A DNA stretch of 64,000 nucleotides from Gordonia alkaliphila (GCF_023017165.1 NZ_JALKBW010000001.1:1178001-1242000), one strand, 5' to 3'; shown: positions 16,667-25,399, counted from the first letter of the stretch. Program-made: numbers and translations. The notes: a model not told the origin generated them from the sequence alone.

Positions 16667-17512
16667 TCAGGCGGACTTGGCGCCCTTGGCCGACTTGGAC
16701 GGCTTGGACGGCTTGGCGGCTTCGGCGGGCTCGGCGTCGGCCTTCTTACTCACCGACGCACGCAACGCCGCGAGCAGGTCGGCCACCTCGTCGCCCTCCG
16801 CCTCCGGTTCCGCGGTCGGTTCCGGAAAGGCTTGCTCCCCACCGGATTTCGCCTCGATCAGTTTGCCCAGTTCCTTCTCGAAGACGTCCTCGAACTGGGT
16901 GGGATCGAAGTCGGTGGCCATGGTGTCGATCAACGACGACGCCATCTCTAATTCCTGCGGCCGAATCTGCACGTCCTGGTCTAGGAAGGCGAACTCGGGT
17001 TTGCGCACCTCGTCCGGCCACAGCAGGGTCTGCAGGGTCATCACGCCGTCGATCACCCGCAGTGCCGCCAGCCGGGTGCGCGTGCGCAAGGTGAACATGG
17101 CGATGGCCAGGCGATCGGTGGATTCCAGCGCCTGCGCCAGCAGGGTGTACGCCTTAGGCGACTTCGATGCCGGTTCCAGGTAGTAGGCCTTGTCGAAGTA
17201 GATCGGATCCACCTGGTCGGCCGGCACGAACTCGAGAATCTCGATCTCCGGGCTCCGATTGACCGGCAGCGTCGCCAGATCCTCCTTGGTGAGGATCACC
17301 GGCTGGCCGTCGTCGCTCTCGTACGCGTTCGCGATCTGGCTGAACTCCACTTCGGTGTCCGTGCCTTCCCGAACACGCCGGTAGCGGATCCGTGTGCCGT
17401 CCTTCGCGTCCACCTGATGGGAGGACCGGTCATGGCTCTCCGTCGCGGAATAGACCTTGACCGGCACGTTGACCAGGCCAAAGCTCAGATCACCCTTCCA
17501 GATCGAGCGCAT
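16667..17512 (-). CDS. ku: Non-homologous end joining protein Ku
   Basis: A 281-aa bacterial Ku homologue. It has the MRSIWKGDLSFGLVNVPV start typical of bacterial Ku, the central beta-barrel (YYLEPASKSPKAYTLL) and a C-terminal Lys/Ser/Ala-rich tail (KPSKPSKSAKGAKSA) of the kind that aids DNA binding and threading. Ku binds double-strand ends as a homodimer and recruits LigD. The divergent neighbour at 17637 is LigD, only 124 nt away, so the pair forms a complete two-component NHEJ module with a shared intergenic control region. The start codon lies shortly after CACAAT, suggesting a short or absent leader. Confidence 0.95.
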   Translation of the reverse strand: MRSIWKGDLSFGLVNVPVKVYSATESHDRSSHQVDAKDGTRIRYRRVREGTDTEVEFSQIANAYESDDGQPVILTKEDLATLPVNRSPEIEILEFVPADQVDPIYFDKAYYLEPASKSPKAYTLLAQALESTDRLAIAMFTLRTRTRLAALRVIDGVMTLQTLLWPDEVRKPEFAFLDQDVQIRPQELEMASSLIDTMATDFDPTQFEDVFEKELGKLIEAKSGGEQAFPEPTAEPEAEGDEVADLLAALRASVSKKADAEPAEAAKPSKPSKSAKGAKSA

Positions 17513-17636
17513 GGGTCCATTGTGCCAAAGACCACACCCGACAGCGACGAACCGTCACTTCCAATCGGAAGTTCGTCGTGCGGCACTCCGCGGGAAGCCG
17601 TAGCCGAGGCGGCGGCTGTTCGGTGAGAATGGACGG

Positions 17637-19532
17637 ATGAGCGGATCGGACTTGGAGGTCGACGGCCACCGCATCGCGCTCACCCACCTCGACCGCGTGC
17701 TCTATCCCGACGGCACACGCAAGTACGACGTGATCGCGTACTACCTGGCCATCGCCGACGCGATGCTGCCGCATCTGGCGTCCCGGCCGGTGACGCGCAA
17801 GCGGTGGCCGTCGGGCACCGAAGCGGCGCCCTTCTTCGAGAAGACGCTCCCGGCCGGCACGCCGGACTGGGTTCCGCGGTTCACCATCGCCCATTCGGAG
17901 GGCGAGAAGTCCTATCCGGTCGCCACCAGTTCCGCGGTACTCGTCTGGTTCGCTCAGGTGTCGGCGCTGGAATTGCATGTGCCGCAATGGCGCATCGACC
18001 TGTCGGCGGGCCACGAGGACGGTCGCACCGACCGGCTGGTGCTCGACCTGGACCCCGGACCCGACGTCCCGCTGACGCAATGCGGTCAGGTCGCGCTGAC
18101 CATCCGGGACGTGCTGACCGACGCCGGGCTGCCGTCGTGGCCGGTGACCAGCGGCGGCAAGGGGATTCACGTCTACGCGCAGCTGCCGTCGCCGGTCAGC
18201 GCCGACTCGGCCCGCACGGTGGCCAAGCAGATCGCGGTCTCGCTGGAGAAGGCGTTCCCGCGCGATGTGACCGCGTCGATGAGCAAGGCCGCGCGTCCGG
18301 GCAAGGTGTTCCTCGATTGGAGCCAGAACAGCGCCAGCAAGACGACGCTGAGTCCGTACTCGTTGCGCGGCCTGACGCAGCCGTGGGTCGCGGCACCGCG
18401 TGAATGGTCCGAACTCGCCGAGCCTGACCTGGCGCAACTCCGGTATTCCGAAGTGCTGGAACGGTTTTCGCAGTCCGGCGACCTGCTCGGCGGCGCTACC
18501 GCCCCACCCACCGCTCCACCCGCAGAACCCGTCGCCGATCTGCCCGCGGGCGTCGTCGATCTCGGCGTGTACCGACGTCGCCGAGCGGCACCGATGCTGG
18601 CCGTCGACCAGCCGATCGACGCCCTGGACAGCGACACCTGGGCGTTCGAAGGCAAATGGGACGGCTACCGCGTCCTGGCCACCGTCCGCGACGGCCGGTT
18701 GCGGCTGCATTCGCGGTCAGGCAACGACCTGACCGGCGACTTCAGTGAACTCGCTCCGCTGGCGCAGGCCGTCCCCGGCGGGGACATGGTGCTCGACGGC
18801 GAGGTGGTGGCCCTGGACGCCGACGGGAAGACCGACTTCGGCCTGCTGTCGTCGCGGCGTCGTCGCACCGACGGCACCCGGCTCGAGTTCTTCGTCTTCG
18901 ACGTCCTGGAACTCGACGGTCGCGACCTGACCGGCGCGCCGTGGGATCAGCGCCGTCGGGTCCTGGAAGAGCTCCGACCGGCGCTCGCCGCACTGCCGAA
19001 CGTCCAGATCCCGGATCTGCTCCCCGGCCCCGGCGCCCGCGCGGTGACTCGGGCTCGGGACATGGGCTGGGAGGGCGTGGTCGCGAAACGTCGTTCCGCC
19101 CCGTACCGGCTCGGCACCCGCAGCCCGGACTGGCGCAAGCAGAAGAACTGGAACAACGTCGAGGTGGTGATCGGCGGTTTTCGTCTCGGCCGCGACGGAG
19201 CCAACCGCACCCTCGGCTCGGTGCTGGTGGGGCTGCCCGCGGAGACCGGCCTGCGCTACGTGGGCCGCGTCGGCACCGGCTGGACACAAGCACAGGCCGC
19301 GGATCTGCTCGCCGAACTGCGGACACTGACGATCAGCCGCAGCCCGTTCCTGGCCGTCGATGCCCCCGTCGCCTCCAGTGCCACCTGGGTGCTGCCCAAG
19401 CTGGTGGTGGACGTCCAGTTCATGAACTGGACGTCCACCGGGCACCTGCGCCATCCGTCGTGGCGTGGCATTCGCCGAGACAAGCTGCCCGGCGACGTCG
19501 ACCCCGCCGGTAGCCCATCCCGCGCACCGTGA
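17637..19532 (+). CDS. ligD: NHEJ DNA ligase LigD (polymerase + ligase, no phosphoesterase domain)
   Basis: A 631-aa protein. The N-terminal primase-like polymerase domain (about 1-285) shows LDLDPG (D137/D139), TSGGKGIHVY and FLDWSQN (D227). The ATP-dependent ligase domain (about 320-631) carries FEGKWDGYR with the adenylated Lys340, and DGEVVALD plus RHPSWRGIRRDK at the end. The 3'-phosphoesterase domain found in mycobacterial LigD between these modules is missing, and only a Pro-rich linker (about 286-300) joins them. The last ~10 residues come from a segment nearly identical to DNA at 22808-22856. ATG 17637 lies 6 nt after GAGAAT, so a leaderless start is likely. Confidence 0.95.
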   Translation: MSGSDLEVDGHRIALTHLDRVLYPDGTRKYDVIAYYLAIADAMLPHLASRPVTRKRWPSGTEAAPFFEKTLPAGTPDWVPRFTIAHSEGEKSYPVATSSAVLVWFAQVSALELHVPQWRIDLSAGHEDGRTDRLVLDLDPGPDVPLTQCGQVALTIRDVLTDAGLPSWPVTSGGKGIHVYAQLPSPVSADSARTVAKQIAVSLEKAFPRDVTASMSKAARPGKVFLDWSQNSASKTTLSPYSLRGLTQPWVAAPREWSELAEPDLAQLRYSEVLERFSQSGDLLGGATAPPTAPPAEPVADLPAGVVDLGVYRRRRAAPMLAVDQPIDALDSDTWAFEGKWDGYRVLATVRDGRLRLHSRSGNDLTGDFSELAPLAQAVPGGDMVLDGEVVALDADGKTDFGLLSSRRRRTDGTRLEFFVFDVLELDGRDLTGAPWDQRRRVLEELRPALAALPNVQIPDLLPGPGARAVTRARDMGWEGVVAKRRSAPYRLGTRSPDWRKQKNWNNVEVVIGGFRLGRDGANRTLGSVLVGLPAETGLRYVGRVGTGWTQAQAADLLAELRTLTISRSPFLAVDAPVASSATWVLPKLVVDVQFMNWTSTGHLRHPSWRGIRRDKLPGDVDPAGSPSRAP

Positions 19533-19534
19533 CG
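19486..19534 (+). repeat. 49-bp dispersed repeat, copy 1 (3' end of ligD)
   Basis: These 49 bases match 22808-22856 at 47 positions (differences at 19500 and 19505). Here the segment encodes the last LigD residues and its stop. On the other strand it retains the VTVRGMGYR coding sense of a response-regulator C-terminus. Confidence 0.8.
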
Positions 19535-19557
19535 GCGGTGCGGCCCGCCGACCGCGG

Positions 19558-21417
19558 TCAGCTCAGGTGGTGCACTTCCTGCAGGCCGTAGACCGGCGTG
19601 TCCAGTCCCTCGAAACGGGCCTTGAGCTGCAGCGCGAGGTACAGCGAGTAGTGGCGCGACTGGTGCAGGTTGCCGCCGTGGAACCACAGACCCGGCTGCT
19701 GGGTGGGCTTCCACATGTTGCGCTGCTCGCCCTCCCACGGCCCCGGATCCTTGGTGGTACCCGAACCCAGGCCCCACACCTTGCCGACGCGGTCGGCCAC
19801 GTCTTGGCCCATCAGGTCGGCGGCCCACCCGTTCATCGACCCGTATCCGGTGGCATAGACCACCACGTCCGCGGGCAGTTCGGTGCCGTCGGACAGCACC
19901 ACCGAGTTCTCGGTCAGGTGGTCCACCCCGCCCTTGGCCAGCTTGATGGTGCCGTCGGCCACCAGCTCGCACGCACCGACGTCGATGTAGTAGCCCGAGC
20001 CGCGGCGCAGGTACTTCATGAACAGACCCGAGTCGTCGTCGCCGAAGTCCAGATCGAAGCCGGCCGCCTCCAGCCGCGCGTAGAAGTCCTTGTCCCGCTC
20101 GCGAATCTGGTCGTACAGCGGAATCTGAAACTGGTGCATGATCCGGTACGGCAGCGACGCGAAGGTGAAGTCGGCCTTCTTGGTGGTCATGCCGTCGGCG
20201 ACGGCCTGCTCGCTGTACAGCGCCCCCAGCCCGATCTCCATCAGCGAATCGGATTTGACGATGTGCGTCGACGACCGCTGCACCATGGTGGTGTCGACGC
20301 CCGTCTCCACCAGCGCCTTGCAGATGTCGTGGGCGGAGTTGTTCGCGCCGATCACCACCACCTTCTTACCGACGAAGCCGTCCGGCCCGGGATGCGCGCT
20401 GGAGTGGTGCTGCTCGCCGGCGAAGACGTCCTGTCCGGGGAAGGTCGGCACGTTGGCCTTGCCGGACATGCCGGTGGCCAGCACCAACTGCGTCGGGTGC
20501 AGGGTCAGTTCTTCGCCGTCGCGGATCACGTGCACCGTCCAGCGGCCCGTCGCCTCGTCGTACGACGCGCTGGTGCATTCGGTCTTGGACCAGTACGGCA
20601 CCTCCATCACCTTGGTGTAGAACTCCAGCCAGTCGCCGATCTTGTCCTTGGGGGCGAACACCGGCCAGTTCGACGGGAACGGCAGGTATGGGAGGTGGTC
20701 GTACCAGACCGGATCGTGCAGGCAGAGCGACTTGTATCGCTTGCGCCACTGGTCGCCGGGACGGTCGTGCTTGTCGACGACCAGCGCGGAGACACCGAGC
20801 TGGCGCAGTCGTGCGCCGAGCGCGATGCCGCCCTGGCCGCCGCCGATCACCAGCACGTACGGCTGCACCGCCCGACCGAGCTCGGCTTCCTCGTCCTCGC
20901 GGCGCTGCGCCCACGACCGCTGGTCGGGATCGGAGCCGTGCACGGCGCCGAGGGGCCGCGCGAAACCGTTCGACTCCTCGTGCCCCTTCAGCTCCTGCAG
21001 CGTGGTCAGCAGCGTCCAACCCTGATCCACGCCGTCGGGTCCGGGCTTGATCCGCAGGTGCCCCTCGCCGCGACCCGTCGCGGTCTCGAAGACGATGAAC
21101 GCCTCGGCCACGTCGTCGGCCGCGGTGGCCGGCTCGCTGGTGGCCCACGCCGACGGCGCCGTGTCGGCGAGCCGGTCGTCGAGCATCGCGGCGATCTCGT
21201 CGTGCCCCTGCGAAGTCTTGAGATTCCAGGTGAAGGCCACCAGGTCGCGCCAGTAACTGTCGGTCGCGAAGAGCGCGGTGGCCGCGGCGACGTCGCCGGT
21301 GGTCAGCGCCGCCGAGAAGCGGGCCAGCCACGCATCGATCCGCTCTTGCGGGGATCCGAGCAACTGGTGTTCGGACGCCTGAGATTCAGGGGCCTGGGGT
21401 TCCAGAGTCTGGGTCAT
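19558..21417 (-). CDS. Flavin-containing monooxygenase with N-terminal NTF2-like domain
   Basis: A 619-aa protein. Residues ~25-160 look like a SnoaL/NTF2-like domain (RIDAWLARFSAALTTGD, ATDSYWRDLVAFTWNL). From ~185 a flavin monooxygenase follows: VLVIGGGQGGIALGARL for FAD, DQWRKRYKSLCLHDP, VLATGMSGKANVP, the NADPH motif VVVIGANNSAHDIC and VVYATGYGSMNGW. The architecture is common among actinobacterial oxidoreductases of unknown substrate. It is transcribed divergently from a GAF-domain regulator, and the 176-nt gap contains a one-helical-turn direct repeat, so it is probably the regulator's target. Confidence 0.9.
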   Translation of the reverse strand: MTQTLEPQAPESQASEHQLLGSPQERIDAWLARFSAALTTGDVAAATALFATDSYWRDLVAFTWNLKTSQGHDEIAAMLDDRLADTAPSAWATSEPATAADDVAEAFIVFETATGRGEGHLRIKPGPDGVDQGWTLLTTLQELKGHEESNGFARPLGAVHGSDPDQRSWAQRREDEEAELGRAVQPYVLVIGGGQGGIALGARLRQLGVSALVVDKHDRPGDQWRKRYKSLCLHDPVWYDHLPYLPFPSNWPVFAPKDKIGDWLEFYTKVMEVPYWSKTECTSASYDEATGRWTVHVIRDGEELTLHPTQLVLATGMSGKANVPTFPGQDVFAGEQHHSSAHPGPDGFVGKKVVVIGANNSAHDICKALVETGVDTTMVQRSSTHIVKSDSLMEIGLGALYSEQAVADGMTTKKADFTFASLPYRIMHQFQIPLYDQIRERDKDFYARLEAAGFDLDFGDDDSGLFMKYLRRGSGYYIDVGACELVADGTIKLAKGGVDHLTENSVVLSDGTELPADVVVYATGYGSMNGWAADLMGQDVADRVGKVWGLGSGTTKDPGPWEGEQRNMWKPTQQPGLWFHGGNLHQSRHYSLYLALQLKARFEGLDTPVYGLQEVHHLS

Positions 21418-21501
21418 GGTCGACGCCTTCCATCGGGGTGAGGTAGATCACTTCGTTCGGTTGTGACGCCCAGCACACCCGGCGGCGGTGCGCCCCGACA
21501 A

Positions 21502-21519
21502 GGGTTGCAGCGGGTTGCA
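21502..21519. promoter_or_regulatory. Direct repeat, candidate activator site between monooxygenase and GAF regulator
   Basis: GGGTTGCA occurs at 21502-21509 and again at 21512-21519, exactly 10 bp apart, one helical turn, so both copies face the same side of the DNA. The site lies 85 bp upstream of the monooxygenase start and 75 bp upstream of the regulator start. Confidence 0.5.
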
Positions 21520-21593
21520 ACGTCGACGGGTTGACGCGGGCCGATCGCGCGGGGACCCTCGACTGTGACCGCCCACACACCCGAAAGGCGCCC

Positions 21594-22835
21594 GTGCCCC
21601 ACGCCGTCCCGCCCGAACCGGCCCTCGCCGCCGGCGACGATCCGCGCGCCCACGCCGCGGTGCTGCATGCGGTGTACGACGCGTCAATGACCGGCGGCCG
21701 CCCGCCCGCGCGCCCCCGTTCGGTGATCGGTGAATCGTGGGATCGGGTCCGCCAGACCGGCCTGCGACCGGATTCCACCGGCGATCCCGTGCTCGACACC
21801 GTCGACCTGGAGCAGCGTCGATCCGAATCCGGCTTGACCGAACTCCTCGCCCCGCTGATGCACCATCTCGACACGCTGATCGTGGACGGCGAGAACATCC
21901 TGGTGGTGGCCGATGCCGGCGGTCGCGTGCTCTGGCGCAACGGCGTGAATCGAGTGCTGCACCGCGCCGACCGCCTCGGCTTCACCGAGGGAGCCTCCTG
22001 GGCCGAGGATTCGGTGGGCACCAACGCCATCGGGACCGCGCTGGCCTCCGGTCGCGCAGTGCAGGTGTTCTCGGCCGAACACTTCGTCCGTACCCACCAC
22101 GAATGGACCTGCGCCGGGGCGCCGATCCGCGACCCACGCTCGGGCCGAGTGCTCGGCGCGGTCGATGTCTCCGGCCCCGCCGCCACCATCCACCCCACGA
22201 CGCTGGCCCTGGTCGACACCGTCGCTCGCCTCGCCGAATCCGAGTTGCGCGAGCACCACCGCGCCGGGCTCGACGCCCTGCGCGCGGTGGCCGCACCGAT
22301 CCTCGCGCGCTCCGCGGGCCCCGCCTTCGCGGTCGACGCCTACGGCTGGGTGGCCGCCCTCGACGGCGTCGATCCGCGCGCACGGCTGACCATTCCCGGT
22401 ACCGCGTCGGCCGGACGCCACCGCGTGCAGGGCATCGGCGACTGCGACCTGGAACCACTGCCCGGCGGATGGCTGGTGCGCGTGGCCGACATCGCGGCCG
22501 AGCCGGATCTGGTGCAGGTGGAGCTCGTCGACGGCCCGCAACCGCTGGTGCGCGTGTCGGGTGCGGGCGGCACGTGGGTCCATCGCCCCACGCCGCGGCA
22601 TGCGCAACTGTTGCGACTGCTCGCCGACCACCCCGAAGGGCTGACCGCCGCCGAAGTGGCCGCGCGGGTCTTCGGCGACCCGTCACGACGCATCACCGCA
22701 CGGTCGGAGATGTCGCGACTGCGCAAACACCTCGGGGGCTTGCTCGCCGCCAACCCCTATCGCTTCGCCGGGCACGTCGTGGTGCTGCGCACCGACGACG
22801 ACCCGGGTGCCCGGCGACGTCAACCCAGCCGGTAG
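21594..22835 (+). CDS. GAF-domain transcriptional regulator
   Basis: A 413-aa protein with GTG start (GAAAGG upstream; an in-frame upstream frame exists but lacks a site). The N-terminal part has RPRSVIGESWDRVRQTGL, the sigma54-activator-like (AcoR/DhaR) N-terminal element, then a GAF domain (ENILVVADAGGRVLWRNG, WAEDSVGTNAIGTAL, AEHFVRTHHEWTCAGAPI). The AAA+ domain of AcoR-type activators is absent; instead the C-terminus carries a winged-helix-like region (LLRLLADHPEGLTAAEVAARVF, RSEMSRLRKHLGG). It probably activates the divergent monooxygenase in response to substrate. Its 3' end overlaps the convergent response-regulator gene by 16 nt. Confidence 0.87.
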   Translation: MPHAVPPEPALAAGDDPRAHAAVLHAVYDASMTGGRPPARPRSVIGESWDRVRQTGLRPDSTGDPVLDTVDLEQRRSESGLTELLAPLMHHLDTLIVDGENILVVADAGGRVLWRNGVNRVLHRADRLGFTEGASWAEDSVGTNAIGTALASGRAVQVFSAEHFVRTHHEWTCAGAPIRDPRSGRVLGAVDVSGPAATIHPTTLALVDTVARLAESELREHHRAGLDALRAVAAPILARSAGPAFAVDAYGWVAALDGVDPRARLTIPGTASAGRHRVQGIGDCDLEPLPGGWLVRVADIAAEPDLVQVELVDGPQPLVRVSGAGGTWVHRPTPRHAQLLRLLADHPEGLTAAEVAARVFGDPSRRITARSEMSRLRKHLGGLLAANPYRFAGHVVVLRTDDDPGARRRQPSR

Positions 22836-22856
22836 CCCATCCCGCGCACCGTGACG
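22808..22856 (+). repeat. 49-bp dispersed repeat, copy 2 (overlap of GAF regulator and response regulator)
   Basis: Matches 19486-19534 at 47 of 49 positions. Here it is coding on both strands: the GAF regulator tail on plus and the response-regulator C-terminus (VRGMGYRLG, a conserved OmpR-family ending) on minus. This copy is therefore the ancestral one. Confidence 0.8.
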
Positions 22857-23479
22857 ATGGCGTCGGCGCCGATCTTCTTACGCAGCGCGCGCACGTAGAC
22901 GTCGACGATGTTCGAGCCGGGATCGAAGTCGTAGCCCCATACGTGCGACAGGATCTGCTCGCGCGCCAGCACCTGCCCGGGATGGCGCAGGAACAGTTCG
23001 AGCAGCACGTATTCGCGGGCGGTCAGATCCACCGTGCGGCCACCGGTCTGCGCCCGCCGGGTCCGCAGGTCCAGCGAGAGACCGTCGACCGTGAGCACGC
23101 TGACCTCGGGGACCGCTTCGCCGGCGCGCACCCGCAGTCGTACCCGGGCGAGAAGCTCCTCGAAACGGAACGGTTTGGTCATGTAGTCGTCGGCGCCGCC
23201 CTCGAGCCCGGCCACGGTGTCGCCGATCCCGTCGCGGGCGGTCAGGATGATCACCGGCGTCGGGACCTTCTCGGCCCGCAGTGCGGTGAGCACCTCGAAG
23301 CCGTCCATACCGGGGAGCCCGATGTCGAGGATCACCAGGTCGAAGCCGCCCTGCCGGGTCAGCTCCAGAGCATGAGTGCCGTCCCCGACGGTCGTGGTCA
23401 CGAATCCGTTGGCGCGCAAGCCCTTCTCGATGAACGACGCGATGCGCTCCTCGTCTTCGGCGATCAGAATCCGATTCAC
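22820..23479 (-). CDS. OmpR-family response regulator
   Basis: A 219-aa response regulator. The receiver domain (about 1-115) has the acidic pair AEDE, phospho-acceptor D52 in LVILDIGLPGMDG, ILTAR and the YMTKPF Lys. The C-terminal winged-helix (about 125-219) contains LTAREYVLLELFLRHPG, DVYVRALRKKIG and the ending VRGMGYRLG. It starts at GTG overlapping the stop of the sensor kinase gene (GTGA), so the two are translationally coupled. It should bind DNA as a dimer after phosphorylation by the adjacent kinase. Targets are unknown; the Asp-rich membrane protein at 24980 is a likely functional partner. Confidence 0.95.
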   Translation of the reverse strand: MNRILIAEDEERIASFIEKGLRANGFVTTTVGDGTHALELTRQGGFDLVILDIGLPGMDGFEVLTALRAEKVPTPVIILTARDGIGDTVAGLEGGADDYMTKPFRFEELLARVRLRVRAGEAVPEVSVLTVDGLSLDLRTRRAQTGGRTVDLTAREYVLLELFLRHPGQVLAREQILSHVWGYDFDPGSNIVDVYVRALRKKIGADAIVTVRGMGYRLG

Positions 23480-24993
23480 GTCGCGTTCCTTTCCGTTGTG
23501 CCCCGCTCCATCGGGTTCCGCTCGACCGGGGCGGAAGCCGGGATCTCGATACCGAAGGTGGCACCCTCACCGGAGACCGAGTGCAGTTTCACTTCACCGC
23601 CGTGCGCCTCGGCGATCGCCCGGACGATCGCCAGACCGAGGCCGGCACCGGCGCGGTAACCGGTCGCCTCCCGCGGCCGCGAGCCGCGGTGGAACCGTTC
23701 GAAGATGGTCTCCTGATCGGCCGGGCTCACACCCGGCCCGGTGTCGGCCACCCAGAACGACACCATCGGCCGGCCCCGGGCATCCGAGTGCAACGCGGAA
23801 CCGAGACGGATCTCGGCGCCCGGGCCGGTATGGCCCACGGCGTTGTGCGCCAAGGCCACCATCGCCTGGGTCACGCGCTGCGGATCCACCTGGACACTGC
23901 CCTCTCCCACCGCATCGAGGAGCCAGCGCCGATCCCCCAGGGCCCGCACCTTCGAGTGGATGTCGACGGTGAGTTCGGCGACCGAGACCTCTTGCCGCCG
24001 AACGAAATCCGGTCGTTCCGACTTGGCCAGAAGCAGCAGATCCTCGACCAGACGGCTCATCCGGTCGAGCTCTTCGGTGACCAGTCGCATCACGTCAGCG
24101 CGCTCGTCCGGGTCGTCGCCCATCAACTCCAGGTGCCCGCGGATGATCGTGATCGGGGTGCGCAGTTCGTGGCTGGCGTCATCGAGGAAGTCCCGCTGCG
24201 TGGCGAAAGCGAGCGAGAGCCGGTCGAGCATCGCGTTGAACTGCTCGGCCAGCGCGGAGACGTCGTCGCGCCCCTGCACCTCGATCCGGCGGGTCAGGTC
24301 GTTCTCGTTGATCTCGGCGGCGGCGTTGCGCACCAAGCGAATCGGCGCGAGGATCCGCCCGGAGACGAGGTAGGCGCCGGCCCCCGCCAGCAGCATACCC
24401 ACGAAGCTGACCAACGTCAGCGTGCGCATGGTGGCGACGACCTCGTCGCGGTCGCGGTCGATCGCGAAGCCGACGATGAACGTCCCGGCCGCCTCTCCGC
24501 TGTTCGGGGCGGTCACCGACACCTTGCGCCAGCGCAGTTCGCCGTCGTCGGTGTGCAGCGAGCCCCGCGCCGCCGGCTCGGCGGCCACCTGCAGCACCCG
24601 CTCGGGGCGGGACGCGAACGGGTACGGCTCGCTGCGGTCCTGGCGCACGATGCCGCCGTCGGGCAGCACCCCGACCACCACCTCGTCGTCGTCCGGATAC
24701 TGCCGCTGCAGATGGCTGTCCAGGATCTCGGCGACGCTGCCGTAGGGACGGTCGGTGGAGCGGTTCACGCCGACGGAGGCGACGCCGACGAACTCCTCGA
24801 TCTCCTGCACCAACGCCTGATCGATGTCCTCGTCGACCTCGCGATACAGCTCTTCGCGGGTCGCGACGTTGATCACCAGGAGGACGCCGAACATCAGCAG
24901 CATCACCCAACCGATGATCAACAGCCGGGCGGGGATGCGCCTGCGCGCACCCCCGCCCGGCCGTCCGGCGTCGCCGGAATCAGTCGTCACCAT
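23476..24993 (-). CDS. Membrane sensor histidine kinase
   Basis: A 505-aa kinase. Two membrane helices (IPARLLIIGWVMLLMFGVLLVI and TLVSFVGMLLAGAGAYLVSG) flank a ~140-residue extracytoplasmic domain, followed by HAMP (NDLTRRIEVQGRDD), the H-box DDASHELRTPITIIRGH, and ATP-binding N, G1 and G2 boxes (ADTGPGVS, RAGAGLGLAIVRAIAEAHGG). ATG 24993 was chosen (MVTTDSGDAG); upstream in-frame sequence is Thr/Met repeat that only mirrors the Asp-rich gene. It overlaps the Asp-rich gene by 14 nt, so sensor, regulator and that protein form one operon. Confidence 0.93.
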   Translation of the reverse strand: MVTTDSGDAGRPGGGARRRIPARLLIIGWVMLLMFGVLLVINVATREELYREVDEDIDQALVQEIEEFVGVASVGVNRSTDRPYGSVAEILDSHLQRQYPDDDEVVVGVLPDGGIVRQDRSEPYPFASRPERVLQVAAEPAARGSLHTDDGELRWRKVSVTAPNSGEAAGTFIVGFAIDRDRDEVVATMRTLTLVSFVGMLLAGAGAYLVSGRILAPIRLVRNAAAEINENDLTRRIEVQGRDDVSALAEQFNAMLDRLSLAFATQRDFLDDASHELRTPITIIRGHLELMGDDPDERADVMRLVTEELDRMSRLVEDLLLLAKSERPDFVRRQEVSVAELTVDIHSKVRALGDRRWLLDAVGEGSVQVDPQRVTQAMVALAHNAVGHTGPGAEIRLGSALHSDARGRPMVSFWVADTGPGVSPADQETIFERFHRGSRPREATGYRAGAGLGLAIVRAIAEAHGGEVKLHSVSGEGATFGIEIPASAPVERNPMERGTTERNAT

Positions 24994-25399
24994 CGTTCCC
25001 GTCATCGTCGTCCTGGCCATCATCCCAGTCGTCGTCACCGTCGTCGTAACGGTCGTCGTCCCAGTCGCCCCGGTCGTCATGGTCGATCACCGGCGGCGGC
25101 GCCGTCTCGACGCGGGGCTGACCGATCGGGCCGGTCGGACCCACCCGCCGGTCATCTCGATCATCGTCGCGGTCGTCGTCGCGGTCGTCGTCGCGGTCGT
25201 CGTCGCGGTCGTCGTCTCGATCGTCGCCGTCGTCTCGGTCGTCGGAGACCGCAGACATCTCGCCGATCTCGACGTTCGACGGCGGGCTGCCCGCCGAATC
25301 AGACGTGCCGATCACGAAGTAGGCGATGGCCACCGCGACCACGGCGATGCCGAGCAAGGCCGTTCCCACGATTCCGGTTCCACGCAGTCCAGGTTTCAT
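24980..25399 (-). CDS. Small membrane-anchored Asp-rich protein upstream of a two-component system
   Basis: A 139-aa protein (ATG 25399; a GTG 9 nt earlier is an alternative). A signal-anchor helix (GIVGTALLGIAVVAVAIAYFVIG) is followed by a spacer, a run of DDRD/DDRDD repeats and a second Asp-rich segment near the C-terminus ending in DDDDGNDGDD. Acidic repeats of this kind can bind Ca2+ or other divalent cations, but nothing here proves it. No family recognised. It is the first gene of the operon with the sensor kinase and response regulator, suggesting a role as an accessory sensor or a regulated envelope product. Confidence 0.8.
   Translation of the reverse strand: MKPGLRGTGIVGTALLGIAVVAVAIAYFVIGTSDSAGSPPSNVEIGEMSAVSDDRDDGDDRDDDRDDDRDDDRDDDRDDDRDDRRVGPTGPIGQPRVETAPPPVIDHDDRGDWDDDRYDDGDDDWDDGQDDDDGNDGDD
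25151..25245. repeat. 12-bp tandem repeat inside the Asp-rich gene
   Basis: The unit CGGTCGTCGTCG and close variants repeat several times in tandem, encoding Asp-Asp-Arg-Asp on the minus strand. Length variation by slippage would stay in frame. Boundaries are approximate. Confidence 0.7.

Noticed and set aside
25140..25250. Short tandem repeats that could suggest a CRISPR-like or minisatellite array
   Set aside because: The units are 12 bp, without spacers, and encode DDRD in a real gene; there are no cas genes.
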